Positions 27,259 through 35,399 of a stretch of 64,000 bases of DNA are shown one piece after another. Location: contig NZ_CP017024.1 of the NCBI RefSeq assembly GCF_014522265.1, positions 3,260,001-3,324,000 of the forward strand, in the 5' to 3' direction. Position numbers and translations under genes: made by a program. The notes below the pieces were generated by a model. The model saw nothing but the letters and a program-made list of their open reading frames with translations. It searched no databases and was not told the origin of the DNA. Each line of letters begins with the position of its first letter. The first letter of the stretch is position 1. The DNA comes from Pseudomonas oryzihabitans. Lineage in GTDB: Bacteria > Pseudomonadota > Gammaproteobacteria > Pseudomonadales > Pseudomonadaceae.

Positions 27259-28584
27259 TCAGTGGCTGGGTTGGCCGGCGCCCAGCAGGTCCGCCTCCGG
27301 GTCGTCGTCGGTGACGATGGGTTCCACCCGGCCGAGCAGGAACAGGTAGTTGAGGATGGCCGCCACGATCAGCGCCGCCGAGAACAGCAGGGCGATGTTG
27401 AAGGAGCCGGTGGTGGCGACGATGAAGCCGGTGACGATGGGGCCGACCACGCCGCCCATGTTGGAAACCGAGTTCTGCAGGCCGGCCAGCATCGAAGTCA
27501 TGCCGCGCGGGGCGATATCGCCGGGCATGGCCCACACCTGGGTGGCAGCCACGGTGGTGCCGGACTTGGCGATGCACAGCAGCACGATGGCGATCCAGGC
27601 CGACTCGGCGAAGGCGGCCAGGCCGATGCAGGAGGCCATCAGCAGGCCGACGATCAGAAAGGTCTTGCGGATCGTGGTCAGCGAATAGCGGCCACTGCGG
27701 TAGATGCGGTCCGACAGCCAGCCGGCGAAGACTTCCACCACCATGGCGATCAGCAGCGGCAGCGCCGCCATGAAGCCCATGGAGATGAGGTCCATGCCCT
27801 TTTCCTTGACCAGGTAGGTGGGCAGCCAGGTGATGAAGAAGTAGGAGTTGTAGTTGATGAAGAAGAAGCCCAGGCACATGGCCCAGACGTTGCGGTAGCG
27901 CAGCAGCTCGTACCAGCGCATGGCCGGCTTCTCGCCATTGCCTTCGCGGCGCCGCTGGCCTTCGCGGATGTAGCGCAGCTCGGCCTCGTTGATGCGCGGG
28001 TGGTCTTCCGGATCGTTGCGGTAGAAGGCGAACCAGGCCAGGGCCCAGAGGATGCCGAGGGCGCCGCTGATGACGAAGGTCAGCTTCCAGCCGAACAGTG
28101 CGATCAGGCCGACGATCAGCGGCATGGCCACCGCGCCGCCGAACTTGGAACCGCTGTCGAAGATGCCCGAGACGGTGGCGCGCTCCTTGTCGGGAAACCA
28201 GCGCGAGGTGATGCCGGCGTTGCTCGGGTAGGCCGCCGCCTCGCCGATGCCCAGTCCGATGCGCAAGGCGAACAGCGACTTGAAGCCCGTAGCGAGGCCG
28301 GTCAGGGCAGTCGCCAGCGACCACCAGAGCACCGCGCCGCCCAGCGTGGCCTTCTGACCGAAGCGGTCGGCCAGCCAGCCCGCGGGCAACTGCAGCAGGG
28401 CGTACGACCAGAAGAAGGCCGACATGATCAGCCCCATCTCGGTCGCGTTGAGGGCGAATTCCTTGCTGATGAAGGGGGCGGCGGCGGAGAGCACCACCCG
28501 GTCGATGTAGTTGATGGCGATCGCTGTCCACATCAGTCCGGCGATGATCCAGCGAATCCTGGTGGCCTTGTTGTTGTTATCCAT
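27259..28584 (-). CDS. MFS transporter, anion:cation symporter family (sugar-acid uptake)
   Basis: A 441-residue protein with 12 predicted helices and two MFS repeats. The signature between helices 2 and 3 is WLADRFGQKATLGGAV, and NYIDRVVLS in helix 1 is typical of the ACS group (glucarate, galactonate, hexuronate and tartrate carriers). A cytoplasmic loop rich in charged residues (RREGNGEKPAMRWYELL) divides the halves. It starts 27 bases after the 2-hydroxyacid dehydrogenase gene and is likely the proton-coupled importer of the acid degraded by this operon. Confidence 0.9.
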   Translation of the reverse strand: MDNNNKATRIRWIIAGLMWTAIAINYIDRVVLSAAAPFISKEFALNATEMGLIMSAFFWSYALLQLPAGWLADRFGQKATLGGAVLWWSLATALTGLATGFKSLFALRIGLGIGEAAAYPSNAGITSRWFPDKERATVSGIFDSGSKFGGAVAMPLIVGLIALFGWKLTFVISGALGILWALAWFAFYRNDPEDHPRINEAELRYIREGQRRREGNGEKPAMRWYELLRYRNVWAMCLGFFFINYNSYFFITWLPTYLVKEKGMDLISMGFMAALPLLIAMVVEVFAGWLSDRIYRSGRYSLTTIRKTFLIVGLLMASCIGLAAFAESAWIAIVLLCIAKSGTTVAATQVWAMPGDIAPRGMTSMLAGLQNSVSNMGGVVGPIVTGFIVATTGSFNIALLFSAALIVAAILNYLFLLGRVEPIVTDDDPEADLLGAGQPSH

Positions 28585-28611
28585 GATCAGGTTCCGAAAG
28601 GGGTAGGGGGG

Positions 28612-29562
28612 TCAGGGGGCGACGACGACGGACTCCAGGGGGCCGTTGCCGGTGAGGGCGGCGACCACGTTGCGGGCGCAGGTGAGGCTGAGGATGTCCA
28701 GGGCGCCGGGGGTGTAGCCGGCGATGTGCGGCGACACCACCACGGTGGGTAGCTGGTACAGCGGGTGCTGGTTGGCCGGTTCGTCCTCGAACACGTCCAG
28801 GGCCGCGCCGCCCAGGTGGCCGCTGAGCAGTGCCTGGTAGAGCGCCTCTTCGTCGACGATGCCGCCGCGGGCCGCATTGATCAGGTGGGCGCCGGGCTTC
28901 ATCAGGCCGAGGCGACGGCCGTCCAGCAGGTGGCGCGTGGCATCGGACAGGCCGATGTGCAGGGTGACGAAGTCGGCTTCGGCGAGGAGCTCGTCGAGGT
29001 CGCGGAATTCGATACGTTCGCGGTCGGCGAAGGCCTGGTCGGGGTAGGGGTCGTGGGCGATGACGCGCATGGCGAAGCCGCTGGCGCGCCGCGCGACCTC
29101 CTTGCCGATGCTGCCCAGGCCGACGATGCCCAGGGTCTTGCCGTGGACGTCCGCGCCGAACAGCCGTGGCCAGTCGCCGGCGCGGGTCTCGCGGTCGGCG
29201 CGGGCCACCTGGCGCGCCGAGGCCAGCAGCAGGGCGAAGGTGTAGTCGGCCACCGCATGGCGGTTGGAGTTGGGCACGTTGCAGACGGTCACGCCGTGGG
29301 CGCGGGCCGCGTCCAGGTCGAGGTTGTCGACCCCGACGCCGTGCTTGCACACCAGGCGCAGCCCCGGCAGCGCGGCGAAGGTGGCGGCGTCGAACAGGTT
29401 GAAGGCGGTGATGGCCGCCTGGCAGTCGCCGGCCGCGGCGATGAAGCCCTGGACATCGATGTCGGCCGGGACCACCACCAGCTCGATGCCGTGGCGGGCC
29501 AGCAGCTCCAGCGGTTCCCGGGAGTACTTGGCGAAAGAGGGCGAGGTGCAGATGACTTTCAT
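28612..29562 (-). CDS. D-2-hydroxyacid dehydrogenase (phosphoglycerate dehydrogenase-like)
   Basis: A 316-residue NAD-dependent enzyme. The nucleotide-binding motif GLGSIG is near residue 148, the catalytic arginine is in NAARGGIVDEEAL, the glutamate in LDVFEDEP and the histidine in SPHIAGYT. The family interconverts 2-keto acids and D-2-hydroxy acids. Length and motifs are complete, without the ACT domain of SerA. It lies 11 bases after pdxA2, so it works in the same sugar-acid pathway rather than in serine synthesis. Confidence 0.9.
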   Translation of the reverse strand: MKVICTSPSFAKYSREPLELLARHGIELVVVPADIDVQGFIAAAGDCQAAITAFNLFDAATFAALPGLRLVCKHGVGVDNLDLDAARAHGVTVCNVPNSNRHAVADYTFALLLASARQVARADRETRAGDWPRLFGADVHGKTLGIVGLGSIGKEVARRASGFAMRVIAHDPYPDQAFADRERIEFRDLDELLAEADFVTLHIGLSDATRHLLDGRRLGLMKPGAHLINAARGGIVDEEALYQALLSGHLGGAALDVFEDEPANQHPLYQLPTVVVSPHIAGYTPGALDILSLTCARNVVAALTGNGPLESVVVAP

Positions 29563-29573
29563 GGTCGGCCTCC

Positions 29574-30587
29574 TCAGGCAGCCTGGCTGGCGCGCTGCCG
29601 GCTGGCCAGTTCGGTGGCCTGGCGCAGCGCCTCGATGAGGCTGCGCTCGTCAGCGATGCCCTTGCCGGCGATGTCGAAGGCGGTGCCGTGGTCCACCGAG
29701 GTACGGATCACCGGCAGGCCGACGGTGACGTTGACGCCGGCCTCCAGGCCCATGACCTTGACCGGGCCGTGGCCCTGGTCGTGGTACATGGCCACGACGC
29801 AATCGAAGTCACCGCGCCCGGCGCGGAAGAACAGGGTGTCGGCGGGCAGCGGGCCTTCCACGCGCCAACCACGGGCGCGTAGCTCCTCGATGGCCGGCTG
29901 GATCTTGGTTTCTTCCTCGCCGTAGCCGAACAGGCCGTTCTCGCCGGCGTGGGGATTGATGCCGCAGACGGCGATCAGCGGGTCCTGGATGCCGGCGCGT
30001 TGCAGGGTGGCGTGGGCGCGTTCGATGGTGCGCTTGACCAGGCCCGGCTCGATACGGGCGATGGCATCAATGATGCCGATGTGGGTGGTGACGTGGATAA
30101 CCTTGAGGATCGGCGTCATCAGCATCATCGACACCTCCTCGGTGCCGGTGAGGTGCGCCAGCAACTCGGTGTGGCCGGGGAAGATGTGGCCGCCCGCGTG
30201 CAGGGCTTCCTTGTTCAGCGGGGCGGTGCAGATGGCATCGAGTTCACCGGCCGAGGTGAGCTGCACGGTGCGTTCGATGTAGCGATAGGCGGCGTCGCCG
30301 GCCAGGGCCGACAGCTTGCCGTAGGGCAGGTCGGCGGGGATCAGGCCGAGGTCGATGCAGTCCACCACCCCCGGTTGGAAGCGCGCCTGGTTGGGTCGCT
30401 CGATGGCGTTGATCTGCAGCGTGCCACCGACGATGCGATTGGCGTCTTCCAGGCGGCCGGCGTCGCCGATGACCAGCGGGCGGCAGCTATCGTAGACCGC
30501 GGCGTGGGCCAGGGACTTCATGATGATCTCGGGACCGACGCCGGTGGCGTCACCCATGGTGATGCCGATGACGGGACGTTCAGACAT
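29574..30587 (-). CDS. pdxA2: 4-phospho-D-threonate 3-dehydrogenase family (PdxA2-like)
   Basis: A 337-residue PdxA-family metal-dependent dehydrogenase. The N-terminal ITMGDATGVGPEIIMKSL and the metal-binding histidines in GHTELLAH, VTTHIGIID and MYHDQGHGPVK are conserved. True pyridoxine PdxA is usually found with ksgA; here it overlaps a DUF1537 kinase gene by eight bases. That pairing defines the PdxA2 branch, which oxidises 4-phospho-D-threonate or -erythronate and decarboxylates it to dihydroxyacetone phosphate. The start at 30587 follows the kinase frame and gives the usual MSERPVIGITMGD N-terminus. Confidence 0.9.
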   Translation of the reverse strand: MSERPVIGITMGDATGVGPEIIMKSLAHAAVYDSCRPLVIGDAGRLEDANRIVGGTLQINAIERPNQARFQPGVVDCIDLGLIPADLPYGKLSALAGDAAYRYIERTVQLTSAGELDAICTAPLNKEALHAGGHIFPGHTELLAHLTGTEEVSMMLMTPILKVIHVTTHIGIIDAIARIEPGLVKRTIERAHATLQRAGIQDPLIAVCGINPHAGENGLFGYGEEETKIQPAIEELRARGWRVEGPLPADTLFFRAGRGDFDCVVAMYHDQGHGPVKVMGLEAGVNVTVGLPVIRTSVDHGTAFDIAGKGIADERSLIEALRQATELASRQRASQAA

Positions 30588-31833
30588 GGTGGGCTTCCTT
30601 CTGCAGGGAGGCCGTGGCGGCCTGTGCGGGTAGGCTGGCGCGCAGGTGGCGCCAGGCATCGAGGAGGGTGTCGGGTTGGCCGAAGCCGCCGGCCTTGGTC
30701 ACTATCCGCAGGGCGCGACCGCGCCAGCGGGTGCTGGCCAGGGCCACGCCCGGGGCGAGGGCGCCGTGCAGGTCCAGCGCCGTGATGCCGGCCTGGGCGA
30801 GCAGGGCGCGAGCGGTCTCGCCACCGGTGGCCATGACGGCAGCGGCTTCCTGCAGGACGGGCTGCAGCAGTTCGGCCAGGGCCTGGCTCAGGGCCACAGC
30901 CTGGCGCGGGTCGCGGGCCTGCTGGTCAAGGCTCACCAGGACGTCTTCGCCGCGGGCGAGCTGCCGAGCGAGGGCCGCGGCCAGCGCGGTACGCTCGGCG
31001 GCGTGCTGCGGCTCCAGCAGCCAGGCAGGGGCCAGCCGCTGCCAGTGTTGGCCGCTCCCCGCCACCAGTCGCTCGGCCTGGGCCTGGGAGTGTCGTGACA
31101 TGCTGCCCACCACCGTGAGGATCGGGCCGTCCCCATGAGGGCGGAGTGCGGTGTGGCCGGTCAGGCCCAGGGCTGCAGGCAGCGCCTCGGCCAGGCCTGC
31201 GGAGCCGACCCAGAACAGCTGCTGCGCCACGGGCGCGGAAGCCCGGGCCAGTGCCTCCAGGTCCGTTTGCCGCTCGGCGTCGCAGACCAGCGCGGGCAGA
31301 CCACTGTCCAGCGCGCGGCGCAGGGCGGCGGCCAGGGCCACCGGCTGACGAAGGGTGGCGAGATCCAGCCGCGCACAGCTGATGCCGTGATCGGTCAGTT
31401 GAGCAACCAGATCGGCACTGCCGGTCAGGCCTTCGTTGCGCCAGACATCGGTCTGGTCGACCGGTACGCCGTCCAGGTACTGGATACCCCCCAGGGTGGT
31501 GCGGCCCAGTGCCGGGTAGGCGGGCGCGACCAGGGCCAGGCCGCGCGGGGTGAGGGCCGCCACCTCGGCGGCGACATTGCCACGCAGGGTGGAGTCGATC
31601 TTCTTGTAGAGCGCGGCGCCCGCCAACGCCGGGTGCCCGAGCAGCGCGGCGTGGCGTGCGGCCGCCGCACGCGCATCCAGTCGACGGCTGTCCAGATCCA
31701 GTGCCGTCACCGGCGCCTGGGCGTCCAGGGCCTCGGCGTCGAGCAGCACCCGGGTCGCCTGGGCCTTGGCAAAGCCCAGGGCGCAGTCGGCGGCGCCGCT
31801 GAGGTCGTCGGCCAGGATCAGCAGGCGGGTCAT
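30580..31833 (-). CDS. dtnK: Four-carbon acid sugar kinase (DUF1537; D-threonate/erythronate kinase-like)
   Basis: A 417-residue DUF1537 protein. The N-terminal acid-sugar site is ILADDLSGAADCALGFA and KKIDSTLRGN; the C-terminal nucleotide-binding part has TVVGSMSRHSQAQ, VMATGGETAR and TKAGGFGQPD. The family phosphorylates four-carbon sugar acids, which PdxA2 then oxidises to dihydroxyacetone phosphate. The start is placed at 31833 (MTRLLILADD), overlapping the alcohol dehydrogenase gene by four bases. D-threonate, D-erythronate and L-erythronate kinases cannot be told apart by eye, so the symbol is provisional. Confidence 0.85.
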   Translation of the reverse strand: MTRLLILADDLSGAADCALGFAKAQATRVLLDAEALDAQAPVTALDLDSRRLDARAAAARHAALLGHPALAGAALYKKIDSTLRGNVAAEVAALTPRGLALVAPAYPALGRTTLGGIQYLDGVPVDQTDVWRNEGLTGSADLVAQLTDHGISCARLDLATLRQPVALAAALRRALDSGLPALVCDAERQTDLEALARASAPVAQQLFWVGSAGLAEALPAALGLTGHTALRPHGDGPILTVVGSMSRHSQAQAERLVAGSGQHWQRLAPAWLLEPQHAAERTALAAALARQLARGEDVLVSLDQQARDPRQAVALSQALAELLQPVLQEAAAVMATGGETARALLAQAGITALDLHGALAPGVALASTRWRGRALRIVTKAGGFGQPDTLLDAWRHLRASLPAQAATASLQKEAHHV

Positions 31834-32996
31834 GGCAGCAGGCGCCGGTACAGCGCCTGGATGTCGTCCAGGCTCAGCGGCTTGGGATTGTTGACCATCA
31901 GCCGAGTGACCTTGGAGGCCGCCACGGCCATCTCCGGCAGATGCTCCTCGCGCACGCCAAAGGCGGCCAGGTCCTGGGGGATTTCCAGGGTGGCGGTCCA
32001 GGCGGCGATCTGCTCGATCAGCTGGTGCGCGGCGGCTTCGTCGCTGTCTTCCGCGCGGGCCAGGCCGCAGACCATGGCGGCGCGCTTCAGGCGCGGCGCG
32101 CAACTGTCCAGATTGAAGGCCATGACATGGGGTAGCAGCATGGCGTTGGCCACCCCGTGGGTGACGTGGAACTTGCCACCGAGGGGATAGGCCAGCGCAT
32201 GGACCGCGGCCGTACCGGCGGCGGTCAGGGCCACGCCGCCGTAGGTGGAGCCGAGCAGCATGTCGCTGCGGGCGCGCACCGAGTCCGGCTGCTGATAGGC
32301 CTCGACGATACTGCCGGCGATCAGGCGCATGGACTCCAGGGCAAAGGTATCGCTGACCGGGTTGGCCTTGTTGGAGATGAAGGACTCCAGCGAATGGGTG
32401 AATGCATCCATCCCGGTAGCCGCGGTGATGGCCTTGGGCAGGCTCAGCGTCAGCAGCGGATCGAGCAGCACCAGCGCGGGCAGCAGGTGGCGGCTGACCA
32501 CGCCCACTTTCAACTCTTCGTCGGGCAGGGTGACGATGGCATTGGGCGTCACTTCCGAGCCGGTGCCGGCGGTGGTCGGGACCAGCACGGTGGGCAGCCC
32601 GGCGCGGGCGACCTGGTCGATGCCGAGCATGGATCTGAGCGACTGCTCGTTGGTGAGCATGACCGCGAACAGCTTGGCGGCATCCAGCACCGAGCCGCCG
32701 CCGATGGCGAGCAGGGCGTCCGGTTGGCGCGGCGAGACCTGTTCGCGAAAGACCTGCTCGATGTTCTCGAGGGTCGGCTCGATCTCGACGTTGTCGATGA
32801 CGGCCACGTCGATGTCGCGGGCGGCCAGTTGCGCCTTGACGCGCTCGGTCACGCCCAGGCCATGCATGGCGTTCTGGGTGACCAGCACCACGCGGCGCAG
32901 CGGGACATCGAGGAGGGCGAGCTTGTCGCCGAGCTGATCCAGGGCGCCGGCGCCGTGGACCAGGTGTTTGACGGTCTGGAAATGATAGAGGGACAT
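31830..32996 (-). CDS. Iron-containing alcohol dehydrogenase
   Basis: A 388-residue group III alcohol dehydrogenase. The NAD-binding loop AIGGGSVLDAAKLFAV and metal-ligand histidines in TGMDAFTHSLESFIS and HGVANAMLLPHVM are present. Members act on lactaldehyde, 1,3-propanediol, 4-hydroxybutyrate, glycerol or sugar acids. It sits between the lyase and the kinase in one operon with a four-base overlap to the latter, so it probably oxidises or reduces a sugar-acid intermediate. The exact substrate is unclear. Confidence 0.9.
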   Translation of the reverse strand: MSLYHFQTVKHLVHGAGALDQLGDKLALLDVPLRRVVLVTQNAMHGLGVTERVKAQLAARDIDVAVIDNVEIEPTLENIEQVFREQVSPRQPDALLAIGGGSVLDAAKLFAVMLTNEQSLRSMLGIDQVARAGLPTVLVPTTAGTGSEVTPNAIVTLPDEELKVGVVSRHLLPALVLLDPLLTLSLPKAITAATGMDAFTHSLESFISNKANPVSDTFALESMRLIAGSIVEAYQQPDSVRARSDMLLGSTYGGVALTAAGTAAVHALAYPLGGKFHVTHGVANAMLLPHVMAFNLDSCAPRLKRAAMVCGLARAEDSDEAAAHQLIEQIAAWTATLEIPQDLAAFGVREEHLPEMAVAASKVTRLMVNNPKPLSLDDIQALYRRLLP

Positions 32997-33008
32997 GGGC
33001 GCTCCGGG

Positions 33009-33890
33009 TCAGTCGCGATAGATGGCCAGCAGGCCTTCGAGCTTGTGCACCGTGGCTTCGTCCAGCGGCGCGACCGGAGCGCGGCAGGGGCCGACCGGGA
33101 CGTTGAGCAGGTCGGCGGCCTTCTTCAGTACCGATGGCATGGTGCCCAGGGCGAAGGCATCGCGCAGCGGCCGCAGCTTTTCCTGGGCGGCGCGGGCGGT
33201 GGCGTGATCGCCGGCCTGGAAGGCGTTCCAGATGGTCATGACGACCTGAGGTACCGCGTTGGCCGTGGCGGCCACCGCGCCATCGCCGCCGGCCAGCAGG
33301 TTCCAGTAGATGAGGGAGTCGGTACCGGCGAAGACGGCGAAGTCATCGCTGCGGTACTTCATCATCTGCACCAGGGCGTCGAAGTTGCCCGCGCTGTCCT
33401 TGATCCCCTTGATCTGCGGATGCTGGCTCAAGGTGGCCACGGCGCCGATGCCGATCGACATGCCGGTCTTGGCCGGAATGTTGTAGAGCATGAGCGGCAG
33501 TGGGGAGGCGTCGCCAATGGCTTCGTAATGAGTGATCAGCTCTTTCTGGCTGACAGCATTGAAGTAGGGCGTGATCACCGACAGGGCATCGACGCCGCGA
33601 TCCGCCATCTTTTTGTTCAGTTCAATCACTTCGTGCGTCGCGAAGGCACCGGTACCGGCTACGACCGGGACCCGGCCGCCCGCGGCGTCCACCGTGAGCT
33701 CGGCGATACGCAGCTTTTCGGCTTCGGAGAGAGCGAAGAACTCGCCGTTGGTGCCCAATACGAACAGGCCGTGGACGCCGGCGCCAATCAGGTTTTCGAT
33801 CAAACCGCGCAAAGCGTTTTCATCGACACGTTGTTGGGCGTCAAAGGGGGTAACGAGGGCGGGAACGATGCCGCGGAATTTCATGGTCAT
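33009..33890 (-). CDS. DapA/NanA superfamily aldolase or dehydratase (first gene of sugar-acid operon)
   Basis: A 293-residue class I aldolase-family protein. The GTNGEFFALSEAEK loop, the catalytic tyrosine in LYNIPAKTG and the Schiff-base lysine in IKGIKDSAGN are all present. The family covers dihydrodipicolinate synthase, N-acetylneuraminate lyase, 2-keto-3-deoxy-acid aldolases and 5-dehydro-4-deoxyglucarate dehydratase. Operon context favours a 2-keto acid aldolase or dehydratase over lysine synthesis. AAGG lies five bases before the ATG at 33890; a second ATG at 33884 is possible. It is the promoter-proximal gene. Confidence 0.85.
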   Translation of the reverse strand: MTMKFRGIVPALVTPFDAQQRVDENALRGLIENLIGAGVHGLFVLGTNGEFFALSEAEKLRIAELTVDAAGGRVPVVAGTGAFATHEVIELNKKMADRGVDALSVITPYFNAVSQKELITHYEAIGDASPLPLMLYNIPAKTGMSIGIGAVATLSQHPQIKGIKDSAGNFDALVQMMKYRSDDFAVFAGTDSLIYWNLLAGGDGAVAATANAVPQVVMTIWNAFQAGDHATARAAQEKLRPLRDAFALGTMPSVLKKAADLLNVPVGPCRAPVAPLDEATVHKLEGLLAIYRD

Positions 33891-33897
33891 GCCTACC

Positions 33898-33918
33898 TTG
33901 TGATTGTTCTGATCACAA
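33898..33918. promoter_or_regulatory. Palindromic operator candidate 1 upstream of the sugar-acid operon
   Basis: TTGTGAT (33898-33904) and ATCACAA (33912-33918) are a perfect 7-bp inverted repeat with a 7-bp spacer. It lies just upstream of, and nearly touches, the ribosome binding site of the first operon gene, where a bound repressor would block transcription. The TGTGA/TCACA spacing is nine, not the six of a Crp site. Confidence 0.5.
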
Positions 33919-33929
33919 TAAAGCATGTT

Positions 33930-33946
33930 TTGATCTAATCGATCAA
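33930..33946. promoter_or_regulatory. Palindromic operator candidate 2 upstream of the sugar-acid operon
   Basis: TTGATC (33930-33935) and GATCAA (33941-33946) form a perfect 6-bp inverted repeat with a 5-bp spacer, 11 bp upstream of the first palindrome. The two share a TGATC core, as expected for two sites of one regulator. The DeoR protein at the end of the operon is the obvious candidate. Confidence 0.4.
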
Positions 33947-34246
33947 TAGCGACCCGATGGTTTTGCGTGGTCGATGGGCCTGTGCACTTCCGGAAAGCAA
34001 CGGCCCTTCGTGAGCCCACTGTCGACTCGGGTCGCTGGCAATAGAGAGGGATCAAGGCAACGGGAGCCTCGGCGCGTTACCCACGCGCCGCGAGGCAGGA
34101 ATGTCAACGCTGCGGGCGAGGGGTGACGCTGTCGGGTCGGGACAGCTATCTCGCTGATCCTTCTGACAAAATTGTCATTCTGCAGTACCCGTTCCTGACC
34201 GAACGATCAGGATAGGTTGGCGGGGTCATCTCCTGGACCTCGAATC

Positions 34247-34723
34247 ATGTCGCGCTTTCTTTCCTCTCTCACCCTCGCGCTGCTGGGCGCTGCCGCCCTC
34301 GGTCAGGCGCAGGCGGCGCTGCCGCAGCACCCCGATCTCGACCTCGCGGCCGCGCAGCGCCTGGCGCAGGCCGCGCCCTGCAGCGCCGCGCTGGCGGTGC
34401 TCGACCGCAGCGGTCAGTTGATCCTCCTGCAACGCGATACCCGCGTCGGACCGCACAACGCCGAGGCGGCGCGGCGCAAGGCCTTTACCGCCCTGTCCAC
34501 CCGCACCCCGTCGCAGGCGCTGGCCGAGCGCGCCCGGCAGAACCCGGATGCGGCCAATCTCGTCACCCTGCCCGAATTGCTGCTGCTCGGCGGTGGCATC
34601 CCCCTTTACGAAGGCGACCAGCTGGTCGGCGCCCTGGGCATCGCCGGTGCCGGCGGTGGCGGGGCGGACGAGCGCTGTGCGCTGGCGGCCGCTGAACACC
34701 TCAACCTCACCTCTCATCCTTGA
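34247..34723 (+). CDS. Exported GlcG/HbpS-family (DUF336) protein
   Basis: A 158-residue protein with an N-terminal signal peptide (RFLSSLTLALLGAAALGQAQA, cleaved near residue 22) and a GlcG/HbpS domain. Features are ALAVLDRSGQLILLQRD, EAARRKAFTAL and LLLGGGIPLYEGDQLVGALG. HbpS members bind haem or cobalamin-like ligands; others sit beside glycolate or alcohol oxidation genes. The start at 34247 gives the signal peptide. It is 11 bp upstream of the HIUase-like gene and shares its operon. Confidence 0.8.
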   Translation: MSRFLSSLTLALLGAAALGQAQAALPQHPDLDLAAAQRLAQAAPCSAALAVLDRSGQLILLQRDTRVGPHNAEAARRKAFTALSTRTPSQALAERARQNPDAANLVTLPELLLLGGGIPLYEGDQLVGALGIAGAGGGGADERCALAAAEHLNLTSHP

Positions 34724-34734
34724 AGGAGATCTCC

Positions 34735-35133
34735 ATGAAGACGTTCGTACTGTTGTCGGGTCTGGCCCTGTCCGGCTTCGCGGTCGCCGCGCCCAATCCC
34801 CTGAGTGTCCATGTGCTCAACCTGGAGGACGGCAAGCCGTCGGCGGGGGTGCACGTGACCCTGGAACGCCAGGTAGGGCAGGGCTGGCAGCCGCTGGCGG
34901 AAGAGGTCACCAACGAGCAGGGCCGGGTGCCGGCGCTGTTTCCCAAGGAAAAGACCTTCGAGAAGGGCGAGTACCGGGTGGTCTTCAAGACCGGCGACTA
35001 CTATCGCCAGCAGGGCCGCAGCGCCTTTTTCCCTGAGATCCCGGTGGTGTTCGACGTCACCCAGCCGGAACAGCACTACCATATCCCGCTGTTGCTCAGC
35101 CCCTACGGCTTCAGCACCTACCGCGGTTCCTAG
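34735..35133 (+). CDS. Periplasmic transthyretin-like 5-hydroxyisourate hydrolase
   Basis: A 132-residue protein: signal peptide (MKTFVLLSGLALSGFAVA) followed by a transthyretin-fold domain. The N-terminal HVLNLEDGKPSAGVHVTL and the C-terminal tetrapeptide YRGS, which helps form the active site, mark 5-hydroxyisourate hydrolases. A histidine in QHYHIPLLLSP is also typical. The enzyme converts 5-hydroxyisourate to OHCU in urate breakdown. No uricase or OHCU decarboxylase is nearby. GAAGGAG lies six bases before the ATG. Confidence 0.85.
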   Translation: MKTFVLLSGLALSGFAVAAPNPLSVHVLNLEDGKPSAGVHVTLERQVGQGWQPLAEEVTNEQGRVPALFPKEKTFEKGEYRVVFKTGDYYRQQGRSAFFPEIPVVFDVTQPEQHYHIPLLLSPYGFSTYRGS

Positions 35134-35399
35134 CGGCAAGGCCTTCCAGGCTGGCTAGTATCCAGCCTCGGAGGCGTCAGGGCAGCAGCGGTCATGACTC
35201 AACGCCGGACTTTGTAAGGATCCGGATACAAGGTGGCGACGGACTTTTACCTGGGGTAGAAATCCAGCAGCGGCAGGTTCACGCACAATGGGCGACGGGA
35301 CCGCAGCGCTGTCCAGTGCTGGGCCCTGTCACGTGGCGCGTTCGCTAGTGGTCGATCGCCGCGCCAGGTCTGGTCATCGTCACTCCGAGGAGTCGTACC

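Larger units (their letters stand above)
33891..34246. other. Divergent promoter region between the sugar-acid operon and the GlcG-like gene
   Basis: 356 bp of non-coding DNA. The left end carries the two palindromes described separately. Near the right end TGACAA-AA-TTGTCA (34164-34177) is a 14-bp inverted repeat upstream of the GlcG-like gene, a possible operator for a further regulator. No gene is seen. Confidence 0.5.

Noticed and set aside
26314-28752. Very long plus-strand open frame opposite the MFS/SSS genes (also 60168-62462 minus and 47429-50083 minus)
   Set aside because: These are antisense or out-of-frame openings produced by high GC at third positions; their translations are rich in G, R, H and A, lack domains, and lie over well-supported genes.
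29574-30587. Pyridoxine-biosynthetic pdxA
   Set aside because: It overlaps a DUF1537 kinase gene inside a catabolic operon and is not next to ksgA or surA, matching the PdxA2 branch.
23160-33890. Sialic-acid catabolic operon
   Set aside because: The sialidase-fold protein, SSS symporter and NanA-like lyase suggested it, but NanK, NanE, NagA and NagB are absent, while the DUF1537 kinase/PdxA2 pair points to C4 sugar acids.
33898-33918. Crp/Vfr binding site
   Set aside because: TGTGA and TCACA are present but separated by nine bases, not the required six.
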